Source: a bacterium (GTDB taxonomy: Bacteria; Bacteroidota; Ignavibacteria; Kapaibacteriales; UBA2268). From it: a DNA stretch of 9,774 bases. Shown here one piece after another: positions 5,481-9,774 of the stretch. The position numbers and the translations under genes are program-made. The notes beneath the pieces were generated by a model. That model saw nothing but the letters and a program-made list of their open reading frames with translations. It made no database searches and was not told the DNA's origin. The first letter of the stretch is position 1; every line of letters begins with the position of its first letter. Location: NCBI GenBank assembly GCA_024710535.1, contig JANJUO010000403.1, positions 1 through 9,774 of the forward strand, written 5' to 3'.

Positions 5481-6407
5481 TTATTTCTCTGAATTATTTG
5501 CTTGATTTTTTGTTTTCATTAATGAAGCAACAATACTTACAGTCAAAATAAGTGCAATAGTAACCAAAGATACAACCGTTGGAAGTTTGTAAATATCAAC
5601 CATTACCATCTTCAAACCTACGAATACCAAAATTATTGCCAAGCCATACACAAGATAAACAAAGCGATGAACAATATGCGCCAGTGCAAAATAAAGCGAA
5701 CGTAATCCTAAAATGGCAAATACATTGGATGTATAAACAATAAATTGGTCTTGAGTGATTGCCAAAATTGCAGGGATACTGTCAACAGCAAAAATCAAAT
5801 CTGTTATTTCAATCATAATCAATGCAATGAACAAAGGCGTTGCGTGCTTGATATTATTGATTTTCACAAAGAATTTATCTTCATGAAACTCATGAGTAAC
5901 AGGTATCATCTTTCTCGCTAATTTGATAAGGGGATTATTTTCCGGCTCCATTTTTTTATCTTTTTCGGTAACCATTTTGATACCGGTATAAATCAAAAAT
6001 GCGCCAAAAATGTAAATTGTCCAATGGAATTGCTCAATTAATGCAACGCCCGCAAAAATGAAAATTATACGCATCACCAAGGCACCCAAAATTCCCCAGA
6101 AAAGCACTTTGTGCTGATATTTCGGAGGGATTTGGAAATAACCGAAAAGCAATACAAATACAAAAATATTATCAACAGAAAGGGATTTCTCGATCAAATA
6201 ACCAGTTAGAAATTCAACCGCTTTCGCTTCGCCCATTGTTTGATAAATTATAAAATTATAGATTAGGGCAAGTCCAATCCAGACCAGTGACCAAATTGAT
6301 GCTTCTTTGATGCTGACTTCATGCGATTTCCTATGAAATACACCCAAGTCCAGAGCCAACATTATCAAAACAAACAAGTTAAAATAAATCCAATACTGAA
6401 TATCCAT
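5481..6407 (-). CDS. TerC/Alx-family integral membrane protein
   Basis: This 308-aa protein of the TerC family has about eight or nine hydrophobic segments and a soluble central loop (about residues 146-187). It carries the conserved membrane acidic residues of the family: Asp20 in LALDLGVF, Glu73 and Asp79 in EKSLSVDNIFVF, and Glu200, Asp203 and Asp209 in MIEITDLIFAVDSIPAIL. Family members include E. coli Alx, linked to manganese export, and TerC, linked to tellurite resistance and metal handling for secreted proteins; metal-ion transport here is inferred. Length is close to Alx (about 320). The start at 6407 has AAGGAG (6417-6412) four bases upstream. I see no yybP-ykoY-type riboswitch in the 128-bp leader, although a repeated TATTGAC motif is there. 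No ter operon surrounds it, so I give no gene symbol. Confidence 0.93.
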   Translation of the reverse strand: MDIQYWIYFNLFVLIMLALDLGVFHRKSHEVSIKEASIWSLVWIGLALIYNFIIYQTMGEAKAVEFLTGYLIEKSLSVDNIFVFVLLFGYFQIPPKYQHKVLFWGILGALVMRIIFIFAGVALIEQFHWTIYIFGAFLIYTGIKMVTEKDKKMEPENNPLIKLARKMIPVTHEFHEDKFFVKINNIKHATPLFIALIMIEITDLIFAVDSIPAILAITQDQFIVYTSNVFAILGLRSLYFALAHIVHRFVYLVYGLAIILVFVGLKMVMVDIYKLPTVVSLVTIALILTVSIVASLMKTKNQANNSEK

Positions 6408-6448
6408 ACAACTCCTTAATTTAAAAAAACATATTTATTAATATGAGA

Positions 6449-6479
6449 TATTGACGGTATGCTTATTTTTATATTGACA
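6449..6479. repeat. Two TATTGAC direct repeats upstream of the TerC-family gene
   Basis: TATTGACG (6449-6456) and TATTGACA (6472-6479) lie 23 bp apart, about two helical turns, within the short gap upstream of the start at 6407. Binding of a regulator to one DNA face is possible. The motif is short and the region AT-rich, so chance is a real alternative. Confidence 0.3.
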
Positions 6480-6535
6480 TTTTTTTTTGTGATTGTAATA
6501 ACAGACGGAACGGAGAGAAAATTCTCCACAATATT

Positions 6536-8704
6536 TTATTCCTTCACAAATTTTGCACTATAAATTGCATTATTTTTATATATTTTAATCAAATATATGC
6601 CGGAATTGAGTTTGGAAACATCAAGATTATCTGCTGGAATATCTTGATTGATAAGAATTGTGCCATTAATATCAATTATTTCTATTCTTACAACGTTTTC
6701 ATTTTGTATTTTTAAGAATTCACTTGCTGGATTAGGAAAAACATCTATTTCGTAGAGCTTATAATTTGGTAAAACGGATGAAATATCTGTTACTTCAAAC
6801 GAATTTGCTTTATACCAATCCATCCATTTATTTTCATAATATGGTCTAACTCGCCAAAAATATTTCTTATTAAATTCAAAGTCTGCAAAAGTATATTTAT
6901 TGTCTGTTAAATCTTCGTCAATGAAAATATTTGCTTCGTTGATGGAAGGAACTTTTTTGAAATCGGCGTTTTCAGCTATTTGGAGATTGTATTTTTCTGC
7001 ACGATTGTTGTTTCTCCAATTTAAATTGATCTTGTTAGTTTCCGAATTGGCTTTGCCTTTTGGGTAAATGGACATTTCAATTCCAGAGCGGATATTTGTT
7101 TGATAAATTCTGTTGCCATTACTTAAGTAATAGAGCGTGCTATCATTCAGAATTTTGATGTCAAATGCAGTATTGCTCAATGGAATATTTCCGCTGATAT
7201 TTATCCAAGATTTCCCGTAATCTTTAGATATTTGCATGAGCTTTTTACTATCACGAATGTGCGAAATCAAATCTCCATCGTATGTGTTAATTGTGTTGAT
7301 AACAACAGCATTATCTATTTCAGATACCAAATTCCAGTCTTTGCCTTGATTTTCTGATAGATAATACTGAGCAATTTTGCTGTTAGCGGTTTCTATTTGT
7401 GCAGTCGCAATCAAATTGCCATTTTCGAGGGAATTTAGTGCTATAAAATCTGTGTGAACACTATCGATACCGAATATTTTTGTTGTATTTTTGCCATTAT
7501 CACTTATTAAATATATTTCACCTCTATCGGCATCTTTGTCAATATAAATATGAGTGGTAACAGCAACTATATCGCCATTTTTTAATTCTGCAATGCCTGT
7601 AATCAATGATGTATCGATCTTAGTAGAATAAACTAATTCCTCCATATCAATACTTTTGTACTTAATAAGTTGGTTTTTGAAGGCAAAAATAAATTCGTTA
7701 TTAGAATTAACTAAGTAATTGAACTTTCTATCAGTTTGATATGCGTCGCCACTAATTAGAGATTTAAATACAGCCCAAGTATTGCCATTATTTGTTGATT
7801 TTAAGATCTTGTATTGAGATTGATTATAGTCGAAAGCAAATGCAAATATCTTTCCATCACTTGGAGGAGTTACCTTAAATGGTATAATATTCGGAGTTTG
7901 TACTGCAGTCCAATTTGCACCATTATCATCGGAAATCAAAAATCCTACTTGATGATCGGTCATAATCAGTCTGCCGCTATCAAGCATTTGAATATCCCGC
8001 GCATAATGATATTTGTCAATTTCATAATATTCCCAAGTAGTTTTTGCTCCTGTTGTGAAATTGGCATTATAGTAATTGCTATCTCCTTCAAAGTAATCGG
8101 ACTTCACACGCCAATAATACTTCGTAATAGGAGTGAGTTCACCCTTGTAAACAATTTTATTACCGCTCAATATTGTATCAAGTATCATTGCAGTAAATTT
8201 GTTATCTTTAGCAAGTTGGAATTTGTAATTCCTTATTGCGTAATTACTTTCATGTTGCCATTCAAAGACAGGTTTAACATCTATATCGACAGATTTTTCT
8301 TTTGGAGAAACAATTTTTAGATTGGAAATGGGCTTTTCTCTTAATATATAGAAGAAATAATCAAAAGTGGTATCATATTGTTGACGAGATTTGAGCCCAA
8401 ATCTGAATAAACTATCAGGATAATTAAAGTCGTTTGGAATAGTTAAAGAATAATCAACCTTAATTAATCTCAGATTAGGTCTTTCATTTGGTATAAAATG
8501 GCTTTGACTTTTTGTAATTTTAACATCAACAACATTGCCTTTGCTATCAAATAGTTTAATGAAATCCAAACTATCATGCATACTATTTGCATATAAATAA
8601 TGGGTGCCCCACTTGCTTTCGCCGGGCATATAAAAATATTTTGTAAGGGCAAAATGTGTTGCACTGAGCATTATAAGTGCTATTAGAAGTATATATTTTT
8701 TCAT
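6536..8704 (-). CDS. T9SS-secreted protein with Asp-box repeats and two fibronectin-like domains
   Basis: This 722-aa protein has a signal peptide (about 1-20, MKKYILLIALIML...). Residues ~127-218 form a fibronectin-III-like domain (FEWQ, YKFQLAKDNKF, YYWRVKSD). Residues ~225-540 hold four Asp-box motifs of SxDxGxxW type: SDDNGANW (258), STNNGNTW (303), SENQGKDW (450) and SKDYGKSW (493). This indicates a sialidase-like or BNR beta-propeller. A second fibronectin-like domain spans ~545-637 (LNWRNNN, YNLQIAENADF, YFWRVRPYY), mirroring the first. The tail (~645-722) is a T9SS type A sorting domain with FPNPASEFL and SGIYLIKIYK. The sialidase FRIP motif and catalytic residues are not seen, so a binding or structural role is more likely than an enzyme. 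It follows the 216-aa gene by 90 bp on the same strand. No clear RBS precedes ATG 8704, but the signal peptide fits that start. Confidence 0.88.
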   Translation of the reverse strand: MKKYILLIALIMLSATHFALTKYFYMPGESKWGTHYLYANSMHDSLDFIKLFDSKGNVVDVKITKSQSHFIPNERPNLRLIKVDYSLTIPNDFNYPDSLFRFGLKSRQQYDTTFDYFFYILREKPISNLKIVSPKEKSVDIDVKPVFEWQHESNYAIRNYKFQLAKDNKFTAMILDTILSGNKIVYKGELTPITKYYWRVKSDYFEGDSNYYNANFTTGAKTTWEYYEIDKYHYARDIQMLDSGRLIMTDHQVGFLISDDNGANWTAVQTPNIIPFKVTPPSDGKIFAFAFDYNQSQYKILKSTNNGNTWAVFKSLISGDAYQTDRKFNYLVNSNNEFIFAFKNQLIKYKSIDMEELVYSTKIDTSLITGIAELKNGDIVAVTTHIYIDKDADRGEIYLISDNGKNTTKIFGIDSVHTDFIALNSLENGNLIATAQIETANSKIAQYYLSENQGKDWNLVSEIDNAVVINTINTYDGDLISHIRDSKKLMQISKDYGKSWINISGNIPLSNTAFDIKILNDSTLYYLSNGNRIYQTNIRSGIEMSIYPKGKANSETNKINLNWRNNNRAEKYNLQIAENADFKKVPSINEANIFIDEDLTDNKYTFADFEFNKKYFWRVRPYYENKWMDWYKANSFEVTDISSVLPNYKLYEIDVFPNPASEFLKIQNENVVRIEIIDINGTILINQDIPADNLDVSKLNSGIYLIKIYKNNAIYSAKFVKE

Positions 8705-8794
8705 ATTGCCAAATCAATTATAAGTGAATAATTTTTTATTAATGATATTTATAATATAATGTCCTAGATTAATTATAAATTGTAATAAATTGAA

Positions 8795-9445
8795 CTATTT
8801 ATAAATTAGATAGTCTTTATATTTTGCCGGATTACTCATTGCATAAGTTATTTTGCCTATTTCACAATATTTAGCAACCAAATCATATAGTTGATTGCCC
8901 AATACAATTCGTTCTTGAGCTTTAATTTCTCGTAGATTAATATTATTTTTTTGATCATCTATTGCATTTTCAAATGAAATTAACAAATTAGAAAAGTCAT
9001 TAATTGTGTCTTGAGTTAATCCATCAATGCTAAGTTCATCAAAATAAAAAATAGATTTTTCAAGAATACGATAAGCAAGTGCAATGAGATTATTATCAGT
9101 CATATTATTCATTCCTTTTGATTCTAAAGATTTTGCTTCGAATGAATTGACTCCCCATTTAACATGAAAACGTAAAATAAATTTTCTAATAGACTCTTTA
9201 AGTTCTTTATTTAATAATTTTTTGTGTTCAGTAGCACTCATACACTCAGAAAGATAAATTTTATCGGTCTTAAAGTTTGCAAATATATCTTTAAGAGCTG
9301 CTAATTCACTTATATTATTTAATGTGACTCCGAAATTTTTAACATCATCATAATCTCTTGTTAGAGAATCACAAAGATGTATGGCAATCATAGATAATTT
9401 ACTATCATGAATAGAATATTTACGTCTAACATTTGTTGCAATCAT
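8795..9445 (-). CDS. Hypothetical 216-aa helical protein upstream of a T9SS cargo
   Basis: I do not recognise a named family. The protein has no signal peptide and no membrane segment. It is rich in Leu, Ile, Asn, Asp and Lys and looks mostly alpha-helical, with long amphipathic stretches around 45-95 and 125-205. Distinct segments are KWGVNSFEAKSLESKGMNN (from about residue 96), with the helical pattern SDNNLIALAYRILE-like after it, ERIVLGNQLYDLVAKYCEIGK (178-198) and the ending YKDYLIYK. Two cysteines lie near residues 25 and 68 and one near 194. It is followed after 90 bp by the 722-aa secreted protein with no terminator between them, so the two may be co-transcribed. Cytoplasmic location is inferred from the lack of a signal. 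ATG 9445 is the first in-frame start; no strong Shine-Dalgarno is seen, and Met19 is an alternative. Length and ordinary composition support a real gene. Confidence 0.75.
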   Translation of the reverse strand: MIATNVRRKYSIHDSKLSMIAIHLCDSLTRDYDDVKNFGVTLNNISELAALKDIFANFKTDKIYLSECMSATEHKKLLNKELKESIRKFILRFHVKWGVNSFEAKSLESKGMNNMTDNNLIALAYRILEKSIFYFDELSIDGLTQDTINDFSNLLISFENAIDDQKNNINLREIKAQERIVLGNQLYDLVAKYCEIGKITYAMSNPAKYKDYLIYK

Positions 9446-9774
9446 AAAATCATCAAATAAAATAATTCATAAATTAATTGTATTGATAAAAAAAGTAATA
9501 CGATGAATTATAAAATATATTTTGATGTTATAATTATTTATTATGAATTATTATAATTTAATTATGATTTAATTTATATTTATTGCGATTATTATAAAAC
9601 TATTTATGATGACAAATATATTTATTATGAAGTAATAGATATTTATAATGAATTGTTATAAATTTATTATAATTAAATATTAACTTATATTGGAATAAAG
9701 CACTACAATACTAATGTTTTTTACGCAATCTAATATTTATTTGGTATGGTAATTTACAAAATCATTTTTTATTT
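9446..9774. other. Extremely AT-rich gene-free region with recurring ATGAATTrTTATAA motifs
   Basis: This 329-bp region upstream of the 216-aa gene contains very little G or C and no usable ORF. ATGAATTATAA-like motifs recur at 9503, 9543 and 9648. AATAATTCATA (9461-9471) is the exact inverse of TATGAATTATT (9542-9552). TTATAA-N7-TTATAA at about 9643-9661 is another symmetric site. Low complexity makes such matches easy to obtain. No promoter with both -33 and -7 boxes was found for the 216-aa gene, and no DnaA boxes were seen. Confidence 0.55.

Noticed and set aside
6511..6530. Hairpin GGAGA/TCTCC after the 722-aa gene as a terminator
   Set aside because: The stem is only five base pairs and is followed on the minus strand by GTTCCGTC, not a T-run.
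7814..8320. 168-codon plus-strand ORF
   Set aside because: It lies antisense inside the 722-aa T9SS gene, whose Asp-box, FN3 and sorting motifs are clear. The translation has no recognisable pattern.
9446..9774. Possible replication origin because of extreme AT content
   Set aside because: No DnaA boxes (TTATnCACA) were seen and no dnaA/dnaN-type neighbour is present.

Overview
The window is AT-rich DNA (I estimate about one third G+C) from a bacterium of the Bacteroidota/Chlorobi (FCB) group. Three observations point there. Two proteins end in type IX secretion (T9SS) C-terminal sorting domains. At least two promoters fit the Bacteroidota housekeeping consensus TTTG-N19-TAnnTTTG, one of them perfectly. 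Shine-Dalgarno sequences are weak or absent before several genes. The phylum is an inference; I cannot name the species.

Layout from left to right. Positions 1-1242 (minus strand) hold the first 414 codons of uvrA, cut off by the window edge. Positions 1243-1754 form a divergent intergenic region rich in inverted repeats, with a likely uvrA promoter at one end and a perfect Bacteroidota promoter for the next gene at the other. Positions 1755-2573 (plus strand) encode a small exported, probably outer-membrane beta-barrel protein. This gene lies between two direct copies of a ~57-bp imperfect palindrome (1490-1546 and 2662-2717). Positions 2574-2944 hold the second copy, nested hairpins and a strong minus-strand terminator.

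Everything to the right is on the minus strand. In transcription order it runs: an unrecognised 216-aa protein (9445-8795); a 722-aa T9SS-secreted Asp-box/fibronectin-like protein (8704-6536); a TerC/Alx-family membrane protein (6407-5481); a stand-alone CheY-type receiver (5408-5040); a 78-aa Gln-rich protein (4970-4734) with its own promoter and terminator; and a 537-aa T9SS-secreted beta-propeller of eight FG-GAP/PQQ-like hybrid repeats (4558-2945). The far right, 9446-9774, is extremely AT-rich and contains no gene that I can see.

The genes do not form one pathway. The themes are DNA repair (uvrA), cell-surface or secreted proteins (the barrel, the two T9SS cargos and possibly the 216-aa partner), metal or stress membrane transport (terC) and signalling (cheY plus the small Gln-rich protein). 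I see no CRISPR array, tRNA, rRNA, transposase or replication origin. Most of the window is ordinary chromosomal sequence. The less explained parts are the palindromic repeats around the barrel gene, the 12-bp duplicated promoter motif in front of the 78-aa gene, and the pairing of the 216-aa protein with a T9SS cargo.
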